From positions 7,594,945 through 7,658,944 of the forward strand of contig JACTAT010000016.1 of the NCBI GenBank assembly GCA_014526335.1: a stretch of DNA of 64,000 bases. Direction: 5' to 3'. The position numbers and the translations under genes were made by a program. Under the pieces are notes generated by a model. That model saw only the letters and a program-made list of their open reading frames with translations. It did not search any database and had not been told where the DNA came from. This document shows, one piece after another, positions 44,134 through 54,842 of this stretch. This stretch comes from Chrysaora quinquecirrha. Its lineage: Eukaryota; Cnidaria; Scyphozoa; Semaeostomeae; Pelagiidae. Position 1 is the first letter of the stretch. The number at the start of each line of letters is the position of its first letter.

Positions 44134-44311
44134 ATCTCATGTAGCATCATTTTTTGGTTTTTATCGATGTTTTTTTCAGCCTATGTCGGTGTGAAATTAT
44201 GAAGAAACTGTACGGCACTTAAAATTTCTATTGTTTGAAGAGCCAATCAAATTGCGTACCATGGTCGAATATGGACAGCGGAGTTTCACGTAGAGGCCTA
44301 TTCACCCTGGG

Positions 44312-44585
44312 GACGAGGTTGGATGGAACAATGTAAAACAAGAACCAATTCCAGGATCAAAAGGCCTCAGTTTCTAGTTGAAAACAAACTCACTTTCAGT
44401 TTCCCTAAAGGGCTCGAACTAGATCCTGACTGACGGATTGAGAGACCGGGTAACTAATGACGTCATGAATGATTACCCGAAGCACTGACGCAAATATGAA
44501 CGTGTAAGGAATCTGGGGCCGGGGTAGATACAAGGTGGTACATTTCTACGAAGTTTGCGACCGAGAATTGTACCACGTGATAGGA
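44312..44585 (+). pseudogene. Dead inverted copy of a beta-mannosidase exon segment
   Basis: In plus orientation this matches exon 2 of the minus-strand beta-mannosidase at about 49575-49810, through QPI-GSKGLSF, LKGSN, LRDRVTNDV, DANMNV and FYEACDR. It carries in-frame stops (at the Tyr of LSFY and the Trp of GSNW) and frameshifts after NDY. It covers about 85 codons, with no intron border retained. Most likely a decayed remnant of a duplicated gene. Confidence 0.85.
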
Positions 44586-44774
44586 CCGAGCCTCGGCAGA
44601 TTTCAAACCGCCAGACAGATAAACATTTTTCCTTACCTGTTTTAAATAATGTAGTTAGGGAAAGAGAAAACAGATGTAATCTGTACGCAGTTTAGGAGTT
44701 GGGAGAACATTTGATGTAATGAAGCTGGCGTTTAAGACAAAATTCACCAAAATTCAGGCAAGACAAAACAATGT

Positions 44775-45055
44775 TAAATCAAGGCTATTCAAGCAAGCAA
44801 GCAAGCAAGCAAACAATCTTTATTTGTTAATGCAGGTCAGGGGTTCTGGCAGCTATACAGCTGATGTGGACCTGCAGCTTGTGCCCCCAGACTGATATTC
44901 TAGAACAAATACCCTGAGTACTCATTTACCGACCTCGGAAGGATGGACAGCTGAGTTGACTGTAGGCTTGTGGAAGGTGGTCCCGACGAGATTCGAACCC
45001 ACGACCTTGCGATCGTGAGCCGAACGCCTTGACCACTCGGCCACACCAAAAAGCT
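44775..45055 (-). mobile_element. tRNA-derived SINE, copy 2 (minus)
   Basis: On the minus strand: GGTGTGGCCGAGTGGTCAAG (A box), GGGTTCGAATCTCG (B box), body with CAACTCAGCTGTCCATCC, and a tail ending in CTTG repeats (plus strand CAAG at 44788-44811). The head resembles tRNA-Leu/Ser in its long variable region. Confidence 0.88.
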
Positions 45056-45472
45056 TCACTCCTTCTTATTTATTTATTATACTGTACATGTAACGCTTAT
45101 ATAATATGGTGTTTTTCGAACAACAACAGAAATCATGCTCCTGTATTGAATACAAGATGTTCCAGGCCAAAATGAACACAAATTAGGGTGCATCAATCAT
45201 GATATTAATGCTATTGGGCCTTCTGTGACCTGACAAGAAGTTGCTTTCGCACCCCACTCTATCGTTTACGATGTATGCACACAGGGAAACAGATACAAAT
45301 TTATTCCTTATTGTGTATAAAAAGACACTTTCGCTCAATTAAAATGCACTGTTTTCGTAAATGAACATGATTTACAAAAAGTGCTTAAACTTCACGGCAG
45401 CTTTATATTTACTGTAAAACTTAGTCGAAATAAATTTCATGCAAAATCAAAAAGGGTAACCAGTATAAGGGT
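45056..45472. other. Intergenic stretch
   Basis: AT-rich, no gene, RNA or repeat unit recognised. Confidence 0.3.
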
Positions 45473-45993
45473 TACAGTAAATGACGGAATTAGCGCCCCC
45501 TGCCGAATAACCATCCCTTCTGACTAAGCACCCCCTGGATAAGAGTATTTTTTCAATAACCACCCCTGCCTGAATAAGCGTCCCTTAAAACAAAAGGGGG
45601 GGGCGGTTATTTCGTCATACAGTAATCGGAAGGGGCGCTTTCTTGAGACTAGCGAAAAATAATAAACATACTAGGGGCAGTTATTATTCAAAGGTTTATG
45701 ATGCAGATATATAATCCAAAACTTAAACAACCAATCCGTGTTGACAAAAATTAGAAAAAGTCTCAACAAAAATATATAAATAGGGGGATCTATTGTAAGG
45801 GAGACCAGATAACTTGATATATAGGAGCAATACATACAAAAGGTCGAGGGGCATTTCACTCTTTGAAAAAGCGTGTTGATATGAAGACTTAATAAGTGCC
45901 CCTGATTGAATAAACGCCCTTGCTGAATAAGCGCATTATCTATAGGCTGAAAATTTAAATAACCTCCCCGGGCATTAATTCCGTCATTTACGG
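45473..45993. repeat. MITE with TTACAGTAAATGACGGAATTA ends
   Basis: The left end is complemented by TTAATTCCGTCATTTACGGTA. Inside are CCGAATAACCATCCC, GAATAAGCGTCCC and their complements. Confidence 0.75.
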
Positions 45994-46129
45994 TACGCGA
46001 AAGACCAATGACGTCGGTATGATTAGAACTTCAATGTAATGGATGTTTGAGCGAGGAACAATAGAAAACAGTAGTCTATGTCATAAACTCGATGCCATGT
46101 CAATTGAAAACCTTTAAGGGAGGTTATAG

Positions 46130-46315
46130 GGAGAGTCAAAAAACCGCAAAACCGCAATTTTTTTTAGCCAAAAACCGTACAAGCGAACATGTGTTTTGTT
46201 TAAACCGTAAAACCGCACCGAAATCGCAGATTGGAAAACCGTAAAACCGTACTTTTTGAAGTTTAAAAACCGTAAAACCGCTTTAAAAATGCCGAGAAAC
46301 CGCAAACCATCATAC
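46130..46315. repeat. AAACCGTAAAACCGC tandem tract
   Basis: At least ten AAACCG(T/C)AA words, spaced irregularly. The minus-strand open frame over it is a by-product. Confidence 0.75.
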
Positions 46316-46581
46316 CCAATGACCCCCTCCTTTAACAGCGACTTAACCTCATTTGTATGCATGTCAAAGAAAATCACTTGATCGAGCCGTCTGGTTAACT
46401 CTCTATTCTGTCCTAGAAGCTTAATTTTTTCATTTGCAAAATTTTAAATTAGAATAAAAAAAATGAAGGATAACAAACCTGTCTATGCTATTAACTGTTC
46501 ATTCCACTGCTATACCCAGCACGGATCTTCAGAGTAACGATTAACAATGACAGTTGAACTTAAATTTCAAAATTTGAAATG

Positions 46582-47105
46582 TTCGGCACAACTAAATGCA
46601 ATTTATTCGGGTTTAATATGTGACAGGGGCTTTTCTTTATGTTATTATTGCCCTCTTGCTTCGCATTAGAGGTAGAGAAGCTTTTGATGTGTCCAGGAGC
46701 AATTCCTTACACAGCAGTGTTGCTATCGTGAAAGGGGTTAACTCGTGCGTTTAAATTTGGCGGCTATAAATTTTTGCCACGTGGTCTGTGCTTATCATTG
46801 AAACTGAACATGAACCGTGAACGTTTAAAAGTGCTTGTCAAGCAGATTTTGTCCCACCCACCCTCCTTGCTTGCTGGGTTTTTTAAACTCATCTCATGCT
46901 TTCGATTAGTGTCCTCGGGCTCTGGTTGTCGGGATGAACATAGTGTGCTGGTCTGCAGAAAAAATGTCGTTTCTTGGTCAAACCCCCAGAATCGAAGGGC
47001 ATTTTGGCATTGGGCTCCCACACTGACTGTCCATTCTGAAGTTCCAATGATGAGTAAAACATCACCAGATCTCAGTTGATAGACAATGGTGGCTACACAG
47101 CATTT
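46582..47105 (+). repeat. Dispersed repeat family R3, copy 3
   Basis: Aligns with 7622-8180 from GGCACAACTAAATGCAATTT through GGCTCTGGTTGTCGGGATG to ATCAGTTGATAGACAATGG. Confidence 0.65.
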
Positions 47106-47494
47106 GCGGATTTCAACGGGATTCACGGTAAGCCAACCTTTGAATACCAGGCGACCAGAAGCAAACAAAAATCATCGAGTGTACCAAACAATTTTACTTA
47201 GTAGGCCGGTATATCCGGTCAACTTTCACTCAGCACTCAGTTAGCTTGGCACTGGTGAGCAGCAATTCGTTTTGAAAAATTCCTTGCCAAAAGAGAAGCT
47301 TTGGTATGGGATCTATTCTGATTCATCAGGGACCAAAACCTCTAGAAAAAGAGTTAAAGAGAATAATACACCTTTGCATGTAAGAAAAAAAGCGGATGAA
47401 ATTAATTGACATGCATACAAAAATGGAAGATTTACATCCGTCAGAGAGACGAATTCGAAACCCACATGGTTAGGCCATGGCCAAACGATCAATA

Positions 47495-47907
47495 AAGCCG
47501 CGGTTACATGTGTGACGTTTTGCATGAAATGGCGACAGAACATCGTCCCGAACGGAAAAAGCCAAGGATATATTTTCGGACAAAATGTTTTGCTACTTTA
47601 GGCAATACGGTTGCAGAATATTGCCTCGGTTGAAATTTTTGCGACATGATTTTGCTTGTCGCAAGTAATGGTGTTTGGAGCCAGTTTTTTTTGCACTGGC
47701 GATGCAACACATCACATTGTTTTCGCGCCTTTTCCTGGCAATTTTCTAGGACCCATTCTTCTTATAGCGCAAGTTGATTGTCGCAGTACTTCAGTCGCAA
47801 CATTTTTGTCGCAGCGTGTAGCCACCTCAGGATTTCTCATAACAGGACACTTTCAGGTGTGTCGCGTCCCCATTACAAGCAAAATGTCGCACGTGTTGCC
47901 GCGGCTT
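47495..47907. repeat. MITE with AAGCCGCGGTTACATGTG ends
   Basis: The right end is GCAAAATGTCGCACGTG-TTGCCGCGGCTT, an imperfect complement of the left. The interior has several TTTTTGTCGCA-like words. No coding content. Confidence 0.65.
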
Positions 47908-47976
47908 AATTGTTCATCAAAAGATCTGGAATTCGTTTGTGAAGCAAAATGTTGCTTTAAAACATTGCTTCTCAAA

Positions 47977-48498
47977 GGGCCTGGTTATATGGAAGAAATT
48001 GTCCCGCCTTGTCGAGACGAGACGTTTTGCCGAGATCTCGCCTCTACTGTCATTTCTTTGTGTTTTTCACATTTGGGTTATATGATGAAATTTCTTCCGG
48101 GCAAAGCGGGATCCCGTTTGCTTGTAAACGGGATCTCGGCTAAGGCGGGATGATTTCTCTCCGAGTAAACACAATTCATCCCGCCTCGCGGGGACAATTT
48201 TCAACCTCAGAGTTACACGCATGCGTTATACAAGCATTTCGAAACAAAGTTTTATGATGGCTTATGAGACAGCGACTACGGGTGAAGGTGCCAAAATAAA
48301 AAAGTTTCGATGGTGAAGGTGCTATGGTAGAAGATCTTTTAAATGAGAAATAAAACTTCAATTTTCTCGCGTAAAGAGAAAAACGTCCCGTCCCGCTATG
48401 CCGGGATGATTTTTCTTCATATAACACTGGGACAAAAAATACCCTCGTACTTTTTCATCCCGTCTAGACGGGACAATTTCTTCCATATAACCAGCCCC
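47977..48498. mobile_element. MITE abutting the beta-mannosidase coding end
   Basis: Left end GGGCCTGGTTATATGGAAGA; right end, read on the minus strand, GGGGCTGGTTATATGGAAGA: 30 or more matching bases. Interior rich in GGGATGA/TCATCCCG and other short palindromes. Its right boundary falls within the stop codon of the preceding open frame. TA lies on the right side; the left has AA. Confidence 0.8.
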
Positions 48499-49868
48499 TA
48501 CTGCCAATACATGGCTCCCATCGTGTAACCCTGGAGATCAGACTCAGAATTCTGTTCGGTCACACCTGCAACTCTGTCACTGTCCCGTGTGTCTTTATCA
48601 ACATCTTCAAAATGGCTGACATGTTTTATTTTCTTTTTGAAAACTTCTCGCGTGAGACCTGGCACCAAACCTGGGCCTATTCCTTCCTTTTCTAAATATT
48701 TCGAAACGAACTCTTTTCTACCATTAGACTTTATATCTACTTCACCTGATTTAGCTAGTTTGGCTCTGACGTCATTTCCGGTTTCAATGCCTTTATGACT
48801 AGAGCGCATTGTGTTCAGCGATTTACTGTTTGAATTCTTTGGTGGCTCTAGCCTTCCCATCAACCGCCTGTATTGTTCTGTTTCGAACGTAATGCAAAGG
48901 GCGTGAACTATCTGCGACATGTACACCATGTGCTCGAAATGCATCTTGGGATCGTTTGTTGCAGGAAGATGAAAATTCTGCTTGATCAAATCCTCGATTT
49001 GTTTGTTGCCGTCCGCGTGATGTTGACGATAGAACATAAGACTACTGTTCCATTTCAAGTCTTCCTCATTCGTCACGTTCACTAATGACTGCAAGGAAGG
49101 ATACGATTGGTAGCCGTATTCCGAGGCTAACCTCGGTTTGGGGAATATATCCACATCCCAGCAGTTATTAACGTAATCGTAAACATGCACGTCGCCATAG
49201 TACGGGCTACGCGGGTTCTTTGCGATCCAACCCTCAGCCTCGCTTTCAGCTGCATTCGATGGTGATGAAACTATAAACGGTCTTGTGACGTCATTCGCTG
49301 CTACGATGCTTTTCATAGTATCGACGTACAACGTGATGTAATCACTCTTATACTGATGGAAATCAACATCGGTTCCATACCAGTTCTCACGCAGTGCAGC
49401 CTCATTCTCGTTATTGGCACTCCAAATAATTATCGAAGGATGGTACTGCAAACGACGCACTTGATGAGTCACTTCCGCATTAATGTTGCCGAGGAACCTT
49501 TGGTCAGCGGGGTACATTGCGCATGCGAACATGAAATCATGCCAGATCAATAAGCCAAGTCTGTCGCAAGCTTCGTAGAAATGCTCAATCTCGTATCCAC
49601 CCCCGCCCCAGACTCTTAACACGTTCATATTTGCGTCAATGGCAGACTTCAAGTAATCGTCGATGACGTCATTGGTTACTCGGTCTCTCAATGCATCAGC
49701 TGGGATCCAGTTTGAGCCCTTTAGGAAAATTGGAAGCGAGTTGATTTTAAAATAGAAACTAAGGCCTTTTGATCCAAGTATTGGTTGTTGTATTAGTTCC
49801 ACTGTTCGGAAACCGATTTTCAAGGCTTTTGCATCAAGTTCCTGGAAGCGCACGTCGAGAAGTGCCAC
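48498..49868 (-). CDS. MANBA: Beta-mannosidase, exon 2 (catalytic barrel)
   Basis: Acceptor TTAAATTTCTAG, 456 codons plus TAG. Contains FRTVELIQQP, FLKGSNWIPAD, NVLRVWGGGGYE, DFMFACAMYP, IIIWSANNENE and LASEYGYQSYP. A segment at 48570-48850 (SNSKSLNTMRSSHKG to DRVAGVTEQNSE) is a hydrophilic insertion of roughly 80-90 residues not expected in the family. A possible donor CA|GTAGGG lies at the very end (48502/48501). Confidence 0.9.
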   Translation of the reverse strand: MALLDVRFQELDAKALKIGFRTVELIQQPILGSKGLSFYFKINSLPIFLKGSNWIPADALRDRVTNDVIDDYLKSAIDANMNVLRVWGGGGYEIEHFYEACDRLGLLIWHDFMFACAMYPADQRFLGNINAEVTHQVRRLQYHPSIIIWSANNENEAALRENWYGTDVDFHQYKSDYITLYVDTMKSIVAANDVTRPFIVSSPSNAAESEAEGWIAKNPRSPYYGDVHVYDYVNNCWDVDIFPKPRLASEYGYQSYPSLQSLVNVTNEEDLKWNSSLMFYRQHHADGNKQIEDLIKQNFHLPATNDPKMHFEHMVYMSQIVHALCITFETEQYRRLMGRLEPPKNSNSKSLNTMRSSHKGIETGNDVRAKLAKSGEVDIKSNGRKEFVSKYLEKEGIGPGLVPGLTREVFKKKIKHVSHFEDVDKDTRDSDRVAGVTEQNSESDLQGYTMGAMYWQ

Positions 49869-52800
49869 CTAGAAATTTAATACTTCGTTAAAAAAACTGA
49901 ATTCATACTATGATACATACTATGATGCACATTTTCCAAGAAGTGACATGCCAAAACAGATTTGAATTTGGACTGGAGTTCGCAGAGCTAACAACGCTTC
50001 CACACCCTGGGGTACTTCAATGTGTCCATGATTAGACGTGAATCTGGACTTTGACAAAAGGACCCATTTGTATGATAGGATTTTCAAGGATTTCTGACCC
50101 ATTTGCATGAAAATCGGGAAATTTCAAGCCCTTGTGTATGAATTTGGTTGATTTTAAAACCCTTTTACAGTGCTAGAATTCACGAATGGTCTCGCAAAAT
50201 CGAATCTGACGGCGATTCTTTGCAATCAATGTGACTGAGCTCTGTTGTTGCTGCTAATTCATCGTTTGGAAAGCAAAAAACAAAGTGGAAAGGTTGTCAG
50301 CTTCTTTGCCGTAAATCATAATGGGACCTTTTGGTAAGAAAATCCTAAAATACCAACCCATCAACCAGAATCGAGCAGAATATCAGACCCATGTGTAGAG
50401 AAATTCAGTCGAAAAAACCCATCCATATGAGCGGCACGTCTGGTATGTCTACATATTGAAGTACCCCCCCGGGTAAAGAGCTCAATTAAAGCGTCACAGA
50501 ATCGTCGAGTAGTTCTCGATATGCTCTCGAAGTCATACAGTTCAAGGCTCTCCTCCCATTTGACTTTGCCTTCTTCAGCACCAAACCAAACCATTTGAGG
50601 ATGTAAATCAAAATGATGATAGAGAAATGATGATAACTTGGAATAATGAAGAGTTTTATAGATAATTTATAAAAAGAATATTGATTATAAAATTTTTTTT
50701 GATAATAAGTGAAGAAAATTTAGGTAGTAGGAAAACAGAAAGCCAAGACAGGCGAAGGAGAAAAGAGATAGATATAGGGTTAACGGAAAAGAGATAGATA
50801 TAGTTCAGTATAACGTTCATATAACATATTACATATTTATATATATTTTTCATGAAAACCAAATACTAGGGAAATACTAGATTTTTCCATAAGTGAAATA
50901 CCGCAAAGATGGAATTCAAACCTGGACTGCATGATCAGAGAGCCAACGGCGTTTCCACTGTGCTTTAGTAAAGAGCTAAATTAAATCGTCAGAGTTGCCG
51001 AGTATCTCTCAAAGTCATACAGCAAAGGCTCTCCCCCTTTGACTTTTTAGCAGCAAAGTTTTACCATCTCAGCGCTTGTACGCATCGATTTTACGGGCGT
51101 TCAAAGTTTACGACTTTACAAGGGCTTAGAATGATTGCGGGATGTTGCGACCCCAAAAGCATTAGAGCCGTTAAACCATTAACGAATTGAGATATGGAGT
51201 TATACATGCAGTACATTCGTGTTGGTAATAATGAAGGCTGAAGTAGTTCTAATTGTGAAAACCCAAAGACTTCAGCAAATTCATGGAAAGGTTTACAATT
51301 TTCTCAGTTACCAACAACGAAACTGCCGACAAGCTGCGTGCCACACCCCCCCCATCCCCCATAGCAATGACTCTGAGTGAAAAATATCAACATCAATGTC
51401 AATGCAATCTTAATAAGCAGGGGTCCTAATAAGAGGGGACTTTTTCAAAAAATAAATTAGCTGGGGGGGGGGAGAGATGGCAATTAGGCACCTAAGAGTA
51501 GGTGCTTCCAAGTATGTTTGAAGTTTTCAATACTGGGAATGTGCTGCAAGAAGGATATCCTTTTTCAACAACTCTGGTATAATGAAATGGTGACAAATTT
51601 CTTAGTTTAGAAAAAAGAAACAGTTTCGAAATTTCAGTATAATGAAAGCCCAGGGGGTACTCCCTAATGTAGGATGACAGGTATATGCCCCTCATGTATG
51701 GGCACATTTTTCTTAAAAGATTTCTTACAACTGGGTCTGATCATGTCTGATTTATGCCTAATATACCTTAAAAATGGGTATACGGAATTAAATTTCCTTA
51801 ACCTTTGGTAAACAGATTCATAAAAAAATCACAAAACTGGGTCGCTGAATGTGTAAAACAATACCTTAAACGTGGGTTGGTTTGTAAAAACTTGGGGGCA
51901 CAACCCTGTACATTTCAGGGTCAGGTCCCCCCTGGACGAAAGTGGCCTTATTTCCCATATTAAAGTTGTTTCAGTATTTAGGTTATCAGAAATTGGGCAC
52001 TCTTCTCAGAATTGGTGTAAAGTTAGGTATACGCTTTGTAAAATTGCCTTTAAGTTGGGTATAATGCTAGCAAAAATAGTACAAAAATGTACTGTCTTTG
52101 AAGCTTGCAAGCTCAGATGGAGGATGGCAAGAGGCTAACTGAAAATCTCAAAAAGAAAGGTTTAACTATTCCAGCAATTTTGGGTATTAATATTCCAAAT
52201 TGCTGGGAGCTGCAATTTACGTTTTGGCTTGGCATTACATTGAGGAGATTCTGGAAGAGGAAGGGCATGAACATGACCCAAGGGAATAGTGGATATGACT
52301 TGCATCAAAACATTCACAAACAGAATTACCATCTAACCTTTAAAGTGTATAATGTTTGATCCCCATAACCATTTGGCCACCAAGGTTTGACTTCTTGTCC
52401 CATTTTCATGCAACATGTGACATTGTTAATGTCTTTATGCAAGAGTTTCTTTTCTGTTTTAGTTACTCCCAGCTCCATCATTTCATATTGGATGAATATG
52501 GTAACATTTGTAGCTATTGAATCAATAGAAGCATTCACACACAGTACCCAATTTTCCGGACCATTCAGATCAGCAGACCTCACAGTGTTGACAATTATGT
52601 CCCTAAGTTTTGCAACAGAGAATGCCTCAAGATAAACTTTGTCAGACAGCCCTTGTGTTGGGATAGATGGACCAAAATCCCAACCAAACGAACACGGCTC
52701 CTTTCGGATAAAATTACTATGGCATTCACCATGGAGGACTTCAGGGTAGCAATTTGGGAGAACGGAATAATTGTATTTATTTCTGAATGAGATGCTTTCC

Positions 52801-53327
52801 TGTTTGGCATAGTCTATGGGGGACTTTAACCAAACACTAATGATATTTATCCCTTGTTTCAAAAAATTTGTAACATTGATTCTGAGTGGGACAAACTTAT
52901 TATTAGTTGTGCCAATTTTTGCATTGTTCAGGTATACATCACCAATGGTATCAATGCCTTTGAAGACCAAATTGATGCGTTGGTAAATGAAGAGCTGCGG
53001 AGGCGCATTGAATTGTTTATTTATTAACCAATTATAGGTCGAGATCCACCGATAATTTTTGTCGTTATACCGGAAGTAAGGGTCGCCGATTTTCCCTTCT
53101 TTCATCAGTGCTGTGTGAATGGTAAAAGGAGCATCTGTTTTGAATGTTAATCCCGGTCTATTAGGGCTTGAACCAGCCCAGTCGTCGTCCAGACTAATTT
53201 GCAGAATTCCCCCCTTGTCTTTTCCAAGAACTGGACATTTTACTTCCGCATCAACAACACTGAACAGCAGAAAGGCAATCACCATAATTCTACAGCATGG
53301 CCACTGTAGTTTTGCTTCGGCATACAT
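48498..53327 (-). CDS. MANBA: Beta-mannosidase, GH2 family (whole model; 3' end lost or displaced)
   Basis: Two coding exons (52338-53327 and 48498-49868) join in phase 0 to 786 residues. Start choice: the ATG at 53327 gives a signal peptide (core VIAFLLFSVVDA); the frame is open further upstream to 53438 and an inner ATG lies at 53285. Domains in order: sugar-binding jelly roll, immunoglobulin-like domain ending WWPNGYGDQ, TIM barrel. Acid/base Glu484 in SANNENE and nucleophile Glu580 in ASEYGYQ are present. The reaction would be release of terminal beta-mannose from N-glycan remnants in the lysosome. The frame stops at GAMYWQ, where homologues continue for well over 100 residues. The stop is formed at the edge of a MITE, and no C-terminal exon was found. 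Confidence 0.9.
50000..50290 (-). repeat. Dispersed repeat ending in poly-C, copy 2
   Basis: Reverse complement of 35737-36018; shared blocks include GGAAATTTCAAGCCCTTGTG and TCTCGCAAAATCGAATCTGA. Confidence 0.7.
51370..51505. repeat. GGCACCTAAGAGTAGGTG MITE fragment
   Basis: Contains GTCCTAATAAGAGGGG, a G run and the end sequence GGCACCTAAGAGTAGGTG also found at 59278-59297. Confidence 0.55.
52338..53327 (-). CDS. MANBA: Beta-mannosidase, exon 1 (signal peptide to Ig-like domain)
   Basis: 330 codons, donor AAG|GTTAGA. Signal peptide, then GGILQISLDDDWAGSS (mature N-terminus), FKGIDTIGDVYLNNAKIGTT (sugar-binding fold), CSFGWDFGPSIPTQGL (conserved in GH2 mannosidases) and EVKPWWPNGYGDQTLYTLK at the splice. 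Five or more N-glycosylation sequons (e.g. NVT, NYS, NAS) suit a lysosomal enzyme. Confidence 0.9.
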
Positions 53328-54782
53328 CTTCAACAGTTCTAGGCCTAATTTATTTGTCGCAAAAACAGTTTCAAAAGACGAATGTCCATCTATAAGCAGT
53401 ATCTTCTTCAAACCAAATGGCCAAACTAGACTAAACAAAAGTTAGGCCAGGCGAAGTCCAAAACACGGAAGAGGAGAGTTCTGGGAATTCTCCTCCAAAT
53501 CGAGGCTTCAAACGCACCAGACTCATGGAGATAGTAATAAAGACTTTATTACTATCTCTATGGCCAGACATTCTTAATTTTAAAAAATTTTTCTCATACA
53601 TTGTCAGGGATGCCTGCACTTACAGAGGGCAAGGGGGGCAAAGTTTGAAGAAGGGCAATAAAAGGGGTTTGGGGGGTTTTAGAAAATTTTAAGTGACACG
53701 CCCTTCAGAAGCCAGGAAAACGTGGGAAACGCCCTTTACATTTTTTAATTGACAATAAAACTGTTTAAGATTTACTCGATTTTGCAAGAGCAATCCTTTT
53801 TATTTGAAGAATTCTTATGCATTTAAAGTCAAAAAGTTGAATAATAAGATGTTGGCTTTCGAGAAATGATTTTCTCTGTTCATTAATTTTTGAAAAATTA
53901 CGGGCGACAAGTTTCACATCGATTTTCCCTCGACCCAGAAACAAATAATGAAATCAGTAGCTATATTATGGTCCTTTCTTGCCTTTCTTCTTTTCTACAA
54001 TTCTACAATATTTATCAGACAACTTTAAAGCAATTTTAAAAATAATTGTTGTCGCTGAGGGCACATCTTGCCTCTCCTTACCCCGTTGGATAAGGGCAGG
54101 AGGGGCAGTTGCCCCCCTTGCCCCACCACCGCAGGCGTCCTTGTAAATTGTACTTCTTTAATTCGGATTTTTATTTCGGACATGAAAGAAAGAAGTTAGA
54201 AGTAGGGATTATTATAATTACTGTAAAATGTTTGATTTCATATAATATTAACGAAAAAATGGAACGAAATCTTTAAGAAGTTCTGCCTCCCACTTTTCAC
54301 GTTACCTGCTGCAAATGAGTAGAATTCATCATTAACAAGTATATGAAATTAAAAATGTATAAAAACTCATTGAAATGCTAATTAATAAACAAACATTTGC
54401 TTAATTACCATGAATGGGGGATTAATTATTGAGTCAATGTGATTTTCTTTTGATCAATATTTTTAATTGAGTTCCCAAGCGTGTTGTGGTTGAAGGAGGA
54501 ATTTTGAAGTTCAGTCAGGCGGATAGTTTCGAAAAGTTTTTTCTTGTTTCACGAAAGTATAGGCCTATCTCAAGAATTTGGATTTCAAGATATGAGAAAA
54601 AAAGATTACTTAATTCATTGACGAAATGTTAATCACACCATTGAAGAGATTCCACGGATAATTGGTGACAATTGAAGATTAGGAAGCTGGAGGGAAAGCG
54701 TACTGTAGATAGGCCTAAATAGCTTCCTGCCCACCGGCCTAAATTTGTTCTTGACAGAAGAAAAGCATTTTTGACACACAAA
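53328..54782. promoter_or_regulatory. Shared 5' region of the divergent beta-mannosidase and Prune-like genes
   Basis: 1.45 kb between the two start codons, read outward in opposite directions. About a third is the hAT MITE below. No CpG-rich core or TATA box is evident. Bidirectional use is inferred only from the geometry. Confidence 0.4.
53605..54143 (+). mobile_element. hAT-type MITE, copy 1
   Basis: Starts CAGGGATGCCTGCACTTA and ends CCGCAGGCGTCCTTG. Flanked by TACATTGT (53597-53604) and TAAATTGT (54144-54151), an 8 bp duplication with one mismatch. About 90 percent similar by eye to 60424-60951. Confidence 0.88.
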
Positions 54783-54842
54783 ATGGGAGAGAGTTCTAAT
54801 ATTGCTTTATTTCTGAAGGAGACGAAATTGAAGATTGGAAAG
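54783..54842 (+). CDS. PRUNE1: Prune-like gene, exon 1
   Basis: ATG in context CAAAATGGGAG; 20 codons ending LKETKLKIGK; donor AAG|GTAAGT, phase 0. Confidence 0.8.

Larger units (their letters stand above)
49869..52337 (-). other. Beta-mannosidase intron 1
   Basis: 2.47 kb. Holds the inverted repeat copy 50000-50290 of the 35737 family, a poly-C/GTACTT repeat to about 50470, a GGCACCTAAGAGTAGGTG MITE fragment (51370-51505), and a GTACTCCC-type repeat (51650-51930). A 77-codon minus-strand frame at 50361-50594 is repeat-derived. Confidence 0.7.

Noticed and set aside
48176..48427. Minus-strand frame as a beta-mannosidase C-terminal exon
   Set aside because: Lies wholly inside the MITE and shows no GH2 C-terminal features.
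50361..50594. 77-codon minus-strand frame in beta-mannosidase intron 1 as an extra exon
   Set aside because: Runs through a dispersed repeat, and exons 1 and 2 already join in phase with continuous homology.
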